The notes beneath the pieces were generated by a model. The model saw nothing but the letters and a program-made list of their open reading frames with translations. It was not told where the DNA came from and searched no databases. The position numbers and the translations under genes were made by a program. A stretch of 64,000 bases of DNA from Mycolicibacterium chlorophenolicum (lineage in GTDB: Bacteria > Actinomycetota > Actinomycetes > Mycobacteriales > Mycobacteriaceae), in the NCBI RefSeq assembly GCF_001044235.1, contig NZ_JYNL01000020.1, forward strand, positions 363,110 through 427,109. Reading direction: 5' to 3'. Of this stretch, positions 8,208 to 18,065 are shown in pieces (the first letter of the stretch is position 1; each line of letters starts with the position of its first letter).

Positions 8208-9409
8208 GCCTGTCCCCCGGCGCTGCGTATGCGCTTGCCGCCGAACGGTATCCGGCGTTCGTCGCCGACCTGGCCACGTTGGTCGGCATCGATTCCGAGT
8301 CCTCCGACGCCGACGGGGTCAACCGGATCGCCGACGTCGTGTGCGACCGCGCGCTGCGGTCGGGTTGCCGTGTCGAGCGGGCCACCGGCGGGACGCACGG
8401 CGGCATCCGCCTGGGCGATCGGGTGGTCGTGCGCCGATCGGGGTCCGGCACGGCACGCGTGCTGATGCTGGCGCACATGGACACCGTGTTCGCGCGCGGC
8501 ACCGCCGCGGCGCGGCCGTTCCGCGTGGCCGACGGGCGGGCGTACGGACCCGGGGTGTGTGACGACAAGGCGGGCCTGCTGGCCGGGCTGACGGTGCTGG
8601 ACATCCTGGCGGGCGCGCAGGCGCACAGCGTCGCCGAGGTGGTGCTGTTGTGCGTTCCCGACGAGGAGATCGGGTCGCCGACGAGCCGGGACGAGATCGC
8701 CCGGCTGGCCGCCGAGTCCGACGTCGTGCTCAGCCTCGAAGGCGCGCGCGAAGACGGGTCGCTGGTCTCCAGCCGTAAGGGCATCGCCGACATCACCGTC
8801 ACGCTGACCGGCCGCGCCGCGCACCCCGGCGTCGACTTCGAGCGCGGCGCGAACGCGGTGGTCGCCGCGGCGCTGCTGGTCGCCGACGCGCACCGCATCA
8901 ATGCCGAGGTGCCCGGGGTCCGGGTCAACGTCGGCAGGATCTCCGGCGGCGAGCGGGTCAACGTCGTGGCGGCGTCGGCCGCGGTCGAACTCGAGGTCCG
9001 GGTCGATCCGCAACCCGGACTGGACGAGGCCATCGGCCGGGTCCGGCGACTCGTCGACACCCCGTACGTGCCGGGTGTCACCGCATCGATGACGGTCTCG
9101 AACGCCTGCCCGCCGATGCGGCGGGATCCGCGGCAGGACGTGGTGCTCGACGAGGTGCGCTCGGTGGCACGCGAGCTGGGATTCGCGGTCGGTGACGTGT
9201 CGACCGGCGGTGCGGCCGACGCCAACTACGCCGCCGCGGCGGGTGTGCCGACGCTCGACGGGCTGGGGCCGGTCGGCGGCGACGACCATTCGGTGGACGA
9301 GTGGCTGGACCTGGACAGCGTGGTGCCGCGGATCGCGATGCTCGCGTGCCTGATCGCCCGGCTGCCGGCCGCGATAGGTTGCGTCGGAGCCGCGACGAGA
9401 GCCGACTGA
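8204..9409 (+). CDS. M20-family metallopeptidase (glutamate carboxypeptidase-like), cytosolic
   Basis: A 401-residue M20 peptidase. Metal-site motifs are intact: LAHMDTVF (His91, Asp93), GVCDDKAG (Asp120/121), VPDEEIGSP (Glu154, catalytic, and Glu155) and a C-terminal [10 protein letters not shown] with the last His ligand. The dimerisation (lid) domain lies between about residues 180 and 295 and contains [17 protein letters not shown]. Organisation and motifs resemble glutamate carboxypeptidase (CPG2) more than dipeptidases. There is no signal peptide, so it acts inside the cell on something the upstream importer brings in. The GTG start overlaps the ATPase stop (GTGA), indicating coupling. 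The substrate is inferred to be an N-acyl or peptidyl amino acid. Confidence 0.85.
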   Translation: MSLSPGAAYALAAERYPAFVADLATLVGIDSESSDADGVNRIADVVCDRALRSGCRVERATGGTHGGIRLGDRVVVRRSGSGTARVLMLAHMDTVFARGTAAARPFRVADGRAYGPGVCDDKAGLLAGLTVLDILAGAQAHSVAEVVLLCVPDEEIGSPTSRDEIARLAAESDVVLSLEGAREDGSLVSSRKGIADITVTLTGRAAHPGVDFERGANAVVAAALLVADAHRINAEVPGVRVNVGRISGGERVNVVAASAAVELEVRVDPQPGLDEAIGRVRRLVDTPYVPGVTASMTVSNACPPMRRDPRQDVVLDEVRSVARELGFAVGDVSTGGAADANYAAAAGVPTLDGLGPVGGDDHSVDEWLDLDSVVPRIAMLACLIARLPAAIGCVGAATRAD

Positions 9410-9421
9410 AGGACAACCGAT

Positions 9422-10282
9422 GTGAGTGGGATCGCCGATCAGCTGCGCGACCGCCTGGGTGATGCGAGTCCCGCCGAACGCAAGGTCGGCCGCGTGCTGC
9501 TGTCCGGCTACCCGCTGCTGGCCCTCGAGACGGCGACCACGGTGGCGCACCGCGCGGAGGTCAGCACGCCGACGGTCATCCGGCTGGTGACCCGGTTGGG
9601 TTACCGCGGCTACCCCGACTTCCAGCAGGCGGTGCGGGCCGAGATGGCCGACGCGGGTGCGTCTCCGGCCGCCCTTTACGACGCGCAGGAGTTCGCGTCG
9701 ACGGCCACCACCGACCCCGCGGAGCTGACCCGACGCACCGCCCCCACCGTGGCAGCCGCCGTGCACGACACGATGACCGCGCTGCCGGAGGCCGAATTGT
9801 CCGGCGCCGTGGCACTTCTCGCCGATCCGAAGCGCCGAATCCATCTGGTGGGCGGACGGTTCAGTGGGCTGATCGCGCACTACCTGTGCCTGCACCTGAC
9901 CCAGATGCGCGCCGGTGTGCAGATGCTGCCCTCGACCGCGGTGGAGCGATCGGCCGTCGTCTCCGACATGGGTCGGCGCGATGTGCTGGTCGCGTTCGAC
10001 TACCGGCGGTACGAGCCGTCGACGGCCGGGGTCGCCCGCTGGGTCCGCGAACGCGGCGGAGCGGTGATCTTGTTCACCGATCCGTGGTTGTCGCCCACGG
10101 CATCCCAGGCGTCGATCGTGCTGCCGTGCCGCGTCGATGCACCGTCGCCCTACGACAGCATGGTCCCGACCATGGCCGTCGCCGAGCTGCTCGTCACCGG
10201 CGTGCTCGCAGCACTGGGAGACGGGGCGCTGGCCAGAATGCGGGAGATCGACGACGCCGCGACCGCGCTGGACATGTACTGA
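9422..10282 (+). CDS. MurR/RpiR-family transcriptional regulator
   Basis: A 286-residue regulator: an N-terminal HTH_6 domain (about 1-75; VAHRAEVSTPTVIRLVTRLG is the recognition region) and a C-terminal SIS domain (about 120-260; RRIHLVGGRFSGLIAHYL and DVLVAFDYRRYEP). SIS domains bind phosphosugars or related metabolites. A GTG start, 12 nt after the peptidase stop, is used. It closes the importer-peptidase cassette and is the natural candidate to bind the palindrome at 5486. A weak inverted repeat, GACCCG...CGGGTC, overlaps the stop codon and could end the transcript. Confidence 0.85.
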   Translation: MSGIADQLRDRLGDASPAERKVGRVLLSGYPLLALETATTVAHRAEVSTPTVIRLVTRLGYRGYPDFQQAVRAEMADAGASPAALYDAQEFASTATTDPAELTRRTAPTVAAAVHDTMTALPEAELSGAVALLADPKRRIHLVGGRFSGLIAHYLCLHLTQMRAGVQMLPSTAVERSAVVSDMGRRDVLVAFDYRRYEPSTAGVARWVRERGGAVILFTDPWLSPTASQASIVLPCRVDAPSPYDSMVPTMAVAELLVTGVLAALGDGALARMREIDDAATALDMY

Positions 10283-10354
10283 CCCGCCCGGGCCCGGGTC
10301 GGGCCATATCAGCCGCCGTTTCCCGTAGAATCGTCCGCGAAGAAGGGTGACCTA

Positions 10355-11044
10355 ATGAACGACTTGGTCGATACCACCGAGATGTATCTGCGGACGATCT
10401 ACGACCTCGAGGAAGAGGGCGTGATCCCGCTGCGCGCGCGTATCGCAGAACGCCTCGAGCAGAGCGGCCCCACCGTGAGCCAGACCGTCTCGCGGATGGA
10501 GCGCGACGGCCTGCTGCACGTCGCCGGAGACCGGCACCTCGAACTGACCGACAAGGGCCGCGCCCTGGCCGTGGCGGTGATGCGCAAGCACCGTCTCGCC
10601 GAACGCCTGCTGGTCGATGTGATCGGCCTGCCGTGGGAGGAAGTCCACGCCGAGGCGTGCCGCTGGGAGCACGTGATGAGCGAGGACGTCGAGCGCCGGC
10701 TCGTCCAGGTGCTCGACAACCCGACGACATCGCCGTTCGGCAACCCCATTCCGGGTCTGTCCGAACTCGGGGTGGACGACCTGATCAACGACGCCCAGAA
10801 CCTCGTGCGGTTGACCGAACTGCCCGCCGGCATGCCCGTCGCGGTCGTGGTGCGCCAGCTGACCGAGCACGTACAGGGCGACGTCGAGCTCATCGCCCGG
10901 CTCAAGGATGCCGGCGTGGTGCCGAACGCCCGCGTCACCGTCGAGGTCAACGACCACGGCGGCGTGATGATCGTCATTCCGGGCCACGAGCAGGTCGAAC
11001 TGCCCCACGAGATGGCGCACGCCGTCAAGGTCGAGAAGGTCTGA
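10355..11044 (+). CDS. ideR: Iron-dependent regulator IdeR (DtxR family)
   Basis: A 229-residue DtxR-family repressor syntenic with Rv2711. The N-terminal winged helix (residues 1-73) contains ARIAERLEQSGPTVSQTVSR; the dimerisation and metal domain (74-140) has the ligands of HRLAERLLVDVIG and EACRWEHVMSEDVE (the His79, Glu83, Met10, Cys102, Glu105, His106 type sites are all recognisable); an SH3-like domain fills 150-229. With Fe2+ it represses siderophore genes and activates iron storage. No IdeR operator was found in front of its own gene. Confidence 0.95.
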   Translation: MNDLVDTTEMYLRTIYDLEEEGVIPLRARIAERLEQSGPTVSQTVSRMERDGLLHVAGDRHLELTDKGRALAVAVMRKHRLAERLLVDVIGLPWEEVHAEACRWEHVMSEDVERRLVQVLDNPTTSPFGNPIPGLSELGVDDLINDAQNLVRLTELPAGMPVAVVVRQLTEHVQGDVELIARLKDAGVVPNARVTVEVNDHGGVMIVIPGHEQVELPHEMAHAVKVEKV

Positions 11045-11048
11045 GGCA

Positions 11049-12089
11049 CTAGCCCGCCCGCCTGCCGAACGCCTGCCGCGGCGGCAACCGCACCCCGAGT
11101 TGCGACGCCAGCCGGTAGCCGGTGCGGGCGAGCTCGCGGATCTGTTCCGGCCGCATGCCCGACTGCAGAGCCTGATCGAGCATGCCCGCCATCCGGTGCA
11201 GCGGCGCACACGTCAGCGCCGCGTCCAGCGAGATCCCCGCGAGGGGGCCGTCACCGCGCGCGTATGCCGAAAAGGCAAGCAGCACAAGCGCTTCCACGCG
11301 CCACGGCGACGGTAACCGGCGCGACAGGTCGGCCCACAACGACTCGGCGACCCCGGCCCGGTCCCCGACCGCCAGCGCATAGAGGGTGTCCCGCACCCGC
11401 GGGTCGGTGAGCGAGCGCGCCAGCCGAACGGTCTGCTCGTCGCGCAGCGCCGTGCCGGCGGCGAGCTGCTCGGCGCACGCCAGCGCGTGCTCGATGTCGC
11501 TGCGTGCCAGCGCACCCGCGCGGTCTCCATCGAGCGGCCCTGCCTGCTCGATCATCGCGGCCAGTTCCGCACTGCGCTGCGGGTCGGCCACCGCGACCAC
11601 CTCCACGAGCTCGTCGCGCCGGGCGTAGAGGCGCCGCCCGTCGAGCACCGCGGCCGCCGCGACCGGCGAGGCGCTGGGATCCTCCACCCGCCCCGAGGCC
11701 CCGCAGCCGTCCGCGCACACCCAGGTGCCACCGGCGGCGACGACGTCGACGACATGGGCGGCCAGCAGCTCGACGCCCCAGCGGGCCAGCTCAACGGTCA
11801 ACTCGTGCGCCAGTTCGCGGTGCTCGTCGGCGCACATCGGACAGCCCGCGCCCTCGTCGTCGACGATCACCGCGATCACCGCCTCCGCACCGGCGGTCGC
11901 CGCCATCTCGGCCAGGTGCGGCACCCGGGGGTCCGCGAGGTCGGCGCGCAGGATCGCCCCCATCTCGTCGTCGGCCGCCGTGACGACCACGATCGATTTC
12001 TCCGGCACGAAACCGAGGACGGCGGGCAGCGCCGCGATCAGGTCGCCGGGCCGGTCGAGAGGGGATTCAGGATGGGATGTCGAGGCCAT
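11049..12089 (-). CDS. DUF4192 family protein
   Basis: A 346-residue cytosolic protein syntenic with Rv2712c. The N-terminus has the family start RPGDLIAALPAVLGFVPEKS followed by IVVVTAADDEMG; four Cys in the middle (CPMC, and CADGCGASG) could bind metal. Ala-rich helices follow. Its function is unknown. It converges on ideR with only 4 nt between the stops, and is divergent from sthA. Confidence 0.8.
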   Translation of the reverse strand: MASTSHPESPLDRPGDLIAALPAVLGFVPEKSIVVVTAADDEMGAILRADLADPRVPHLAEMAATAGAEAVIAVIVDDEGAGCPMCADEHRELAHELTVELARWGVELLAAHVVDVVAAGGTWVCADGCGASGRVEDPSASPVAAAAVLDGRRLYARRDELVEVVAVADPQRSAELAAMIEQAGPLDGDRAGALARSDIEHALACAEQLAAGTALRDEQTVRLARSLTDPRVRDTLYALAVGDRAGVAESLWADLSRRLPSPWRVEALVLLAFSAYARGDGPLAGISLDAALTCAPLHRMAGMLDQALQSGMRPEQIRELARTGYRLASQLGVRLPPRQAFGRRAG

Positions 12090-12256
12090 GGGGCCAACCT
12101 CGCAACAACCACCGACGCTGGGCGGCCGACGGTGTCGCGGACCGGCCGATCTGTGGATGAAATCGCCTTTGGGGAGCGATCGGGCGTCAGGTGTTCACAT
12201 GAAGTTGACGTCCGTCGGCATGCGCACCGTCGGCATCCGGCGTACATGTAGTGACC

Positions 12257-13672
12257 ATGGCTTCGATGCTGGAGTACGACCTGGTCGTCATCGGTTCGGG
12301 TCCCGGCGGGCAGAAAGCCGCCATCGCCGCCGCCAAGCTCGGCAAGTCCGTGGCGGTGGTGGAACGCGGACGGATGCTCGGCGGAGTGTGCGTGAACACC
12401 GGAACCATCCCGTCCAAGACGCTGCGCGAAGCGGTCGTGTACCTGACCGGGATGAGTCAGCGCGAACTCTACGGCGCCAGCTACCGGGTCAAGGAGAAGA
12501 TCACCCCGGCCGACCTGCTGGCCCGCACCACCCACGTCATCGGCAAGGAACAGGACGTGGTCCGCTCTCAGCTGATGCGCAACCGCATCGACCTGATCTC
12601 GGGCCACGGCCGGTTCGTCGATCCGCACACCGTGCTGGTGGAAGAACCCCACCGCGGCGAGCGCACCACGGTCACCGGCGAGTACATCGTCATCGCGACG
12701 GGCACCAAACCGGCGCGGCCGGACGGTGTCGAGTTCGACGAGGAGCGGGTGCTCGACTCCGACGGCATCCTCGACCTCAAGACGCTGCCGACGTCGATGG
12801 TCGTGGTCGGGGCCGGCGTGATCGGCATCGAGTACGCGTCGATGTTCGCCGCGCTCGGCACCAAGGTGACCGTCGTCGAGAAGCGCGAGAACATGCTCGA
12901 CTTCTGCGACCCGGAGATCATCGAATCGCTGAAGTTCCACCTGCGGGACCTGGCGGTGACGTTCCGGTTCGGGGAGGAGGTGACGGCGGTCGACATCGGG
13001 GCGACCGGCACGGTCACGACGCTGGCCAGCGGCAAGAAGATCCCGGCCGAGACCGTGATGTACTCCGCGGGCCGCCAGGGGCAGACCGATCAGCTCGATC
13101 TGGCCAGCGCCGGACTCGAGGCCGACCACCGCGGCCGCATCTTCGTCGACGACAACTTCTGCACCAAGGTCGACCACATCTACGCCGTCGGTGACGTCAT
13201 CGGCTTCCCCGCCCTGGCCGCCACGTCGATGGATCAGGGCCGGCTCGCCGCGTACCACGCCTTCGGAGAGCCCTGCAAGGGCATGACCGAGCTGCAGCCG
13301 ATCGGCATCTACTCCATTCCCGAGGTGTCCTATGTCGGCGCCACCGAGGTGCAGCTCACCAAGGACGCCGTCCCGTACGAGGTGGGGGTGTCGCGCTACC
13401 GCGAGCTGGCCCGCGGCCAGATCGCCGGCGACTCCTACGGCATGCTCAAGCTGCTGGTGTCCACCGAGGACCTGCGGCTGCTCGGCGTGCACATCTTCGG
13501 CACGAGCGCGACCGAGATGGTGCACATCGGGCAGGCGGTGATGGGGTGCGGCGGCACCGTGGAGTACCTCGTCGACGCGGTGTTCAACTACCCGACGTTC
13601 TCCGAGGCCTACAAGGTCGCGGCGCTGGACGTGATGAACAAGCTGCGCGCCCTCAACCAGTTCCGCACCTAG
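12257..13672 (+). CDS. sthA: Soluble pyridine nucleotide transhydrogenase
   Basis: A 471-residue flavoprotein syntenic with Rv2713. FAD motif [17 protein letters not shown] (about 13-30), NAD(P) Rossmann [20 protein letters not shown] and the second FAD motif [14 protein letters not shown] are present. At the redox-active site only the first Cys remains: [13 protein letters not shown] has Cys45 but Thr50 where lipoamide dehydrogenases have the second Cys. That is the pattern of SthA, which moves hydride between NADPH and NAD+. A GTG two codons upstream (12251) is an alternative start. The stop shares CTAG with the convergent protease gene. Confidence 0.92.
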   Translation: MASMLEYDLVVIGSGPGGQKAAIAAAKLGKSVAVVERGRMLGGVCVNTGTIPSKTLREAVVYLTGMSQRELYGASYRVKEKITPADLLARTTHVIGKEQDVVRSQLMRNRIDLISGHGRFVDPHTVLVEEPHRGERTTVTGEYIVIATGTKPARPDGVEFDEERVLDSDGILDLKTLPTSMVVVGAGVIGIEYASMFAALGTKVTVVEKRENMLDFCDPEIIESLKFHLRDLAVTFRFGEEVTAVDIGATGTVTTLASGKKIPAETVMYSAGRQGQTDQLDLASAGLEADHRGRIFVDDNFCTKVDHIYAVGDVIGFPALAATSMDQGRLAAYHAFGEPCKGMTELQPIGIYSIPEVSYVGATEVQLTKDAVPYEVGVSRYRELARGQIAGDSYGMLKLLVSTEDLRLLGVHIFGTSATEMVHIGQAVMGCGGTVEYLVDAVFNYPTFSEAYKVAALDVMNKLRALNQFRT

Positions 13673-14454
13673 TCGCAGCCGTCGTCGAACGCGGCCGGCG
13701 GGATGTCGGCCGGTCCGCCGGCCTCGGCCCGTGCCATCAGCGCCGGCAGGGCCCCGTCGAAGCGCGGCGAGTACGACACCTCGTCGAGGCAGCCCCCGCC
13801 GTCGAGGCCGCCGATCACGCCCACCACGGTCGAGCCCGCGATCCACGGCGCACCGGAGAACCCGGCGACGATCCCGTCGCAGTGCACCGACGGGAAGTCG
13901 TCGCGCGGGGCGACGGTGGCGGCCGTGCAGGCCGTCGGCCCGCCGCCGACCCCGTAGCCGTAGCCGACCACGGTCACGTCGGTTCCCGGCGCGGGTGCCG
14001 GACCCAGGTGCAGACCGCCGCCGGCGAGCGTCTGCAGGGCCGGCTCGTCGTCGCGGCTCACCCGCGCGATCGCGTAGTCGGCCGCCGGATCCTGATCACG
14101 CACCCAGCGTGGGTCGAGGTAGACCGCCTCGAGGTGACGGGGTTCGGCGGGGTTGGTGTCGGAGAAGCCGGGGATGAAGGTGGCGTCGAGACCGTCGGCC
14201 ATGCAGTGCGCGGCGGTCAGGATCAGGTCGGCGACGGCGGAGCTCAGCACCGAGGCAGTGCAGACGTGCAGCCCGTCCGCACCCAGGAACACGGCGCCGA
14301 CGCGCGGATCGGGTGGCACCGGGTGCGCCGACGGCGGCGTCGAGTTCACCGGCTCGGCCGCCTGGGGCGGAGCCGGATAGGCGGCTCCGCACGAGGTCAG
14401 CACCGCCGCGGCCAGGGCGGCCGCGGCGAGCCTGAGGAGTGCGGGCGGGCACAT
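13669..14454 (-). CDS. Trypsin-like serine protease, predicted lipoprotein
   Basis: A 261-residue chymotrypsin-fold protease. A signal peptide ends in a lipobox, AVLTSCG (Cys about 22), followed by a Pro-rich linker. The triad is visible: His in [10 protein letters not shown], Asp in [10 protein letters not shown], Ser in [10 protein letters not shown]. Six Cys in the mature part (VCTAS, AAHC, TACTA, VHCDG, GGCLD, DDGCD) suggest disulfides, consistent with an exported protein. The ATG at 14454 places the signal peptide at the N-terminus; upstream in-frame starts would add an Arg-rich, non-signal-like extension. In M. tuberculosis, as I recall it, no gene sits here, so it is an accessory insertion between sthA and the PAC2 gene. 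Confidence 0.82.
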   Translation of the reverse strand: MCPPALLRLAAAALAAAVLTSCGAAYPAPPQAAEPVNSTPPSAHPVPPDPRVGAVFLGADGLHVCTASVLSSAVADLILTAAHCMADGLDATFIPGFSDTNPAEPRHLEAVYLDPRWVRDQDPAADYAIARVSRDDEPALQTLAGGGLHLGPAPAPGTDVTVVGYGYGVGGGPTACTAATVAPRDDFPSVHCDGIVAGFSGAPWIAGSTVVGVIGGLDGGGCLDEVSYSPRFDGALPALMARAEAGGPADIPPAAFDDGCD

Positions 14455-14636
14455 ACCCACCGATCCTCCCCCATGCGCCGCTGTCGTGACGGCCGGCGCG
14501 GTACGCGGGCACGGAATGTCACGCCGGTGTGCGCGTGTTCGAACAAGAGGGTGACGCCCGCGGTACCGCTGTGGCGGCGATGCACCGGTGAGGGACACTG
14601 GACATTCACCCGACAGACAGTGAGGAGGCCATCGAG

Positions 14637-15626
14637 ATGGCTGACGACGAGGAACCGGGTCAGCGCTACCAACCCGAGCAGACCGGCATGTACGAGCTCG
14701 AATTCCCCGCGCCCTCGCTCTCGTCCCCCGATGGCCGCGGCCCGGTGCTGATCCATGCGCTGGAGGGCTTCTCCGACGCGGGCAGGGCCATCAAATTGGC
14801 CGCCGAGCACCTGAAGAACACGCTGGACACCGAGTTGGTGGCGTCGTTCGCGATCGACGAGCTGCTGGACTACCGGTCCCGGCGGCCGCTGATGACGTTC
14901 AAGACCGATCACTTCACCAGCTACGACGAGCCCGAGCTCAACCTCTACGCGTTGCGCGACACCGCCGGCACGCCGTTTCTGCTGCTCGCCGGCCTGGAGC
15001 CGGATCTGCGTTGGGAGCGGTTCATCAGCGCGGTCCGGTTGCTGTCCGAGCGGCTGGCGGTGCGCCGGGTGATCGGGCTGGGCGCCATCCCGATGGCGGT
15101 GCCGCACACCCGGCCGATGACGCTGACGGCGCATTCCAACGACAAGGAACTGATCGCCGAGCACCAGCCGTGGGTCGGCGAGGTGGCGGTGCCGGGCAGC
15201 GTCTCGAACCTGCTGGAGTTCCGGATGGCCCAGCACGGCTACGAGGTGGTGGGGTTCACCGTGCACGTGCCGCACTACCTGGCCCAGACCGACTACCCCG
15301 CGGCCGCGGAGACGTTGCTCTCCGAGGTGGCCCGCAGCGGTTCCCTGCAGATCCCGACCGCCGAGCTCAGCCGGGCCGCCGCCGAGGTCGCAGAGAAGAT
15401 CAACGAGCAGGTGGCGGCCAGTGCCGAGGTCGCTCAGGTGGTGGAGGCACTGGAGAGGCAATACGATGCCTTCGTTGCCGCACAGGAGAACCGGTCCCTT
15501 CTGGCGCGCGACGAGGATCTGCCCAGCGGTGAGGAATTGGGTGCCGAATTCGAACGGTTCCTCGCCCAACAGGCCGGTGAATACACCAAGGACAAGGACA
15601 AAGAGGACCCCAGGGACAACACCTAG
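14637..15626 (+). CDS. PAC2 family protein
   Basis: A 329-residue protein syntenic with Rv2714. The PAC2 (proteasome assembly chaperone-like) domain spans about 20-260, with VLIHALEGFSDAGRAI near the start, LFLLLAGLEPDLRWERF-type core (here PFLLLAGLEPDLRWERF) and GLGAIPMAVPHTRPM. A Glu/Ala-rich helical tail of about 60 residues follows. The ATG has GTGAGGAGG upstream. The fold is established from the M. tuberculosis and related structures; the cellular role is not. It is followed at 76 nt by an alpha/beta hydrolase. Confidence 0.88.
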   Translation: MADDEEPGQRYQPEQTGMYELEFPAPSLSSPDGRGPVLIHALEGFSDAGRAIKLAAEHLKNTLDTELVASFAIDELLDYRSRRPLMTFKTDHFTSYDEPELNLYALRDTAGTPFLLLAGLEPDLRWERFISAVRLLSERLAVRRVIGLGAIPMAVPHTRPMTLTAHSNDKELIAEHQPWVGEVAVPGSVSNLLEFRMAQHGYEVVGFTVHVPHYLAQTDYPAAAETLLSEVARSGSLQIPTAELSRAAAEVAEKINEQVAASAEVAQVVEALERQYDAFVAAQENRSLLARDEDLPSGEELGAEFERFLAQQAGEYTKDKDKEDPRDNT

Positions 15627-15701
15627 CCGTCCCCGCCGGTCCCCAGCTTTCCGTCCCGACGACGAAGTGGGCGACATGACCGTGACGAGAGACTGTCCGC
15701 G

Positions 15702-16724
15702 ATGACCGAACGCAAGCCGAACCTGCGCTCCGTCCGGGAACTCACACCCACGCTGCACTACCGCACCATCCACGGGTACCGCCGGGCGTACCGCATCGCG
15801 GGGTCCGGTCCGGCGATCCTGCTCATCCACGGCATCGGGGACAACTCCACGACCTGGAGCACCGTGCAGACCACGCTTGCGCAGCGCTTCACCGTCATCG
15901 CCCCCGACCTGCTGGGCCACGGCAGGTCCGACAAGCCCCGCGCCGACTACTCGGTGGCCGCGTACGCCAACGGCATGCGCGATCTGCTCAGCGTGCTCGA
16001 CATCGACAGCGTCACCGTGGTCGGGCACTCCCTGGGCGGCGGCGTGGCGATGCAGTTCGCCTACCAGTTCCCCCAACTGGTCGAGCGGCTGATCCTCGTC
16101 GGGGCCGGCGGGGTCACCAAGGACGTCAACATCGCGTTGCGCTTCGCCTCACTGCCGATGGGCAGCGAAGCCCTCGCCCTGCTGCGCCTGCCGCTGGTGT
16201 TGCCGGCGCTGCAGGTGCTCGGACGGCTGGGCGGGGCACTGTTCGGTTCCACCGGCGCCGGCCGCGATATCCCGGACATGCTGCGGATCCTCGCCGATCT
16301 GCCGGAACCGACGGCGTCGTCGGCGTTCGCGCGGACGCTGCGCGCCGTGGTGGACTGGCGCGGCCAGGTGGTGACGATGCTCGACCGGTGCTATCTGACG
16401 CAATCGGTCCCGGTGCAACTGATCTGGGGCAGCGGGGATTCGGTCATCCCCGTCAGCCATGCCGAGATGGCGCACGCCGCGATGCCGGGGTCGCGGCTCG
16501 AGATCTTCCCGGGCTCCGGTCATTTCCCGTTCCATGACGACCCCGACCGGTTCGTCGAGGTGGTCGAGAAGTTCATCGACGGGACCGAACCCGCTGTCTA
16601 CGACCAGGACTACCTGCGCACCCTGCTGCGCACCGGGATCAGCGAGAGCACGCTGTCGGGGTCGGTGGACACCCGGGTGGCCGTGCTCGACGCGATGGGT
16701 GCCGACGAGCGCAGCGCCACCTGA
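15702..16724 (+). CDS. Alpha/beta hydrolase
   Basis: A 340-residue alpha/beta-hydrolase syntenic with Rv2715. Oxyanion segment [13 protein letters not shown] (about 46-58), nucleophile elbow [12 protein letters not shown] (Ser about 113), acid in [14 protein letters not shown] and the catalytic His in [13 protein letters not shown] complete the triad. A cap domain lies between about residues 150 and 230. No signal peptide. The substrate is unknown. Confidence 0.85.
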   Translation: MTERKPNLRSVRELTPTLHYRTIHGYRRAYRIAGSGPAILLIHGIGDNSTTWSTVQTTLAQRFTVIAPDLLGHGRSDKPRADYSVAAYANGMRDLLSVLDIDSVTVVGHSLGGGVAMQFAYQFPQLVERLILVGAGGVTKDVNIALRFASLPMGSEALALLRLPLVLPALQVLGRLGGALFGSTGAGRDIPDMLRILADLPEPTASSAFARTLRAVVDWRGQVVTMLDRCYLTQSVPVQLIWGSGDSVIPVSHAEMAHAAMPGSRLEIFPGSGHFPFHDDPDRFVEVVEKFIDGTEPAVYDQDYLRTLLRTGISESTLSGSVDTRVAVLDAMGADERSAT

Positions 16725-16737
16725 CCCGGCCGGCACG

Positions 16738-16743
16738 TAGCAT
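16738..16743 (+). promoter_or_regulatory. -10 element (TAGCAT) for a leaderless PhzF-family transcript
   Basis: TAGCAT ends 8 nt before the ATG at 16751, so transcription should start at the ATG. It lies in the 26-nt gap after the hydrolase gene. Confidence 0.5.
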
Positions 16744-16750
16744 CGGCCTC

Positions 16751-17437
16751 ATGGCCATCGATGTGACAGTGCTGCGGGTGTTCACCGATGAGAACGGCGG
16801 CTTCGGCAATCCGCTCGGCGTCGTCGACTCGGCCACCGTGGCGCCTTCTGACCGGCAGCGGATTGCGACCGAATTGGGTTACAGCGAAACGATTTTCGTG
16901 ACACTGCCCGAACCGGGCACCCGTACGGCGCATGCCCACATCCACACCCCGACGGTAGAGCTGCCCTTTGCCGGCCACCCCACCGTCGGCGCCGCATGGT
17001 GGCTGAAGGATCGCGGCACGCCGGTCAGGACGCTGCAGGTTCCGGCGGGCATCGTGCAGGTGAGCCACTCCGGCGACATGACCTCGGTGAGCGCGCGCGC
17101 GGAGTGGGCGCCGGACTTCTCGTTCTACGAGATACCCACTGCCGAGGCGCTCGCCGCCGCCGATCCGGACGACTACGGCGACGCCGTCGAGCACTATCTG
17201 TGGACGTGGCTGGACCGCGAGGCAGGGACGATCAGGGTGCGGATGTTCGCCCCGCACCTCGGTATTCGCGAGGACGAAGCGACCGGTGCGGGCGCGGTGC
17301 GGATCACCGAACATCTCAGTCGCGACCTCACGATCATCCAGGGCCAGGGATCGATGATCCAGACCGTCTGGAGCCCCGAAGGGTGGGTGCAGGTGGCAGG
17401 ACGCGTGGTCGAGGACAGCCACCGCGTCCTCGAGTGA
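16751..17437 (+). CDS. PhzF-family isomerase-like protein
   Basis: A 228-residue protein syntenic with Rv2716. The PhzF/DapF-like fold shows [15 protein letters not shown] (conserved NP-x-GV), LGYSETIFV (with the catalytic Glu of the S-E-T motif), [18 protein letters not shown] and a C-terminal DEATGAGA. These are the marks of a catalytically competent member. It is shorter than PhzF itself (about 280), as for Rv2716. The reaction is unknown; PhzF isomerises a dienoate in phenazine synthesis, but no phenazine genes occur here. It converges on nrdR with 5 nt between them. Confidence 0.85.
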   Translation: MAIDVTVLRVFTDENGGFGNPLGVVDSATVAPSDRQRIATELGYSETIFVTLPEPGTRTAHAHIHTPTVELPFAGHPTVGAAWWLKDRGTPVRTLQVPAGIVQVSHSGDMTSVSARAEWAPDFSFYEIPTAEALAAADPDDYGDAVEHYLWTWLDREAGTIRVRMFAPHLGIREDEATGAGAVRITEHLSRDLTIIQGQGSMIQTVWSPEGWVQVAGRVVEDSHRVLE

Positions 17438-17442
17438 GTGCG

Positions 17443-17907
17443 TCAGCTCCCCGCCGGCACCTCGCGGTGTGCGCGCAGGGCCTGGATCTCCCGCTCGAAG
17501 TCCTCGGCTGACGAGAACGACCGGTACACCGATGCGAACCTCAGGTAGGCCACCTCGTCCAGCTCGCTCAACGGTCCGAGAATGGCGAGACCGACCTCAT
17601 GGCTGGGCACTTCGGGAGATCCGGTGGCACGCACCGCATCTTCGACCTTCTGCGCCAGCAGGTTGAGTGCGTCGTCGTCGACCTGGCGGCCCTGGCAGGC
17701 CCGGCGCACACCTTTGATGACCTTCTCGCGGCTGAAGGGTTCGGTGACGCCGCTGCGCTTGACCACGGCCAGCACCGCGCTCTCCACTGTGGTGAAGCGA
17801 CGTCCGCACTCGGGGCAGGATCTGCGCCGCCGGATCGCCTGACCTTCGTCGGTCTCGCGGGAATCGACCACCCGCGAATCGGGGTGACGGCAGAACGGAC
17901 AGTGCAT
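17443..17907 (-). CDS. nrdR: Transcriptional repressor NrdR
   Basis: A 154-residue NrdR. The N-terminal zinc ribbon has CPFCRH (Cys3, Cys6) and SCPECGRRF; the ATP-cone covers about 48-140 with [19 protein letters not shown]. It represses ribonucleotide reductase genes according to dATP/ATP status. The ATG at 17907 follows AAGGAG. As recalled, M. tuberculosis has Rv2717c between the PhzF and nrdR genes; it is absent here, and the two convergent genes nearly touch. Confidence 0.93.
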   Translation of the reverse strand: MHCPFCRHPDSRVVDSRETDEGQAIRRRRSCPECGRRFTTVESAVLAVVKRSGVTEPFSREKVIKGVRRACQGRQVDDDALNLLAQKVEDAVRATGSPEVPSHEVGLAILGPLSELDEVAYLRFASVYRSFSSAEDFEREIQALRAHREVPAGS

Positions 17908-18065
17908 CACCGCTCCTTCACCGCACCGGCAGACCGCTTCGAACGTCTTCGAGCGTACCTGCGCTGGGCGGACACAGCGCAGCAGCGGAGCCGACGGCGC
18001 GTTCCCCGCGGGGACAGTCCGCCCGGAGCGGGCACAGGAATGGTCGTGCACGGCGATCGCGCGGG

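Noticed and set aside
10281..10300. Terminator GACCCG-N8-CGGGTC after the RpiR gene
   Set aside because: Short stem overlapping the stop codon, no T-tract; too weak to list as a feature.
12205..12250. Promoter for sthA from TTGACG and TACATG
   Set aside because: The two elements are over 30 nt apart and the second lacks the final T of TANNNT.
14397..16076. 559-residue minus-strand frame across the PAC2 and hydrolase genes
   Set aside because: It crosses two well-supported plus-strand genes and shows no recognisable motif.
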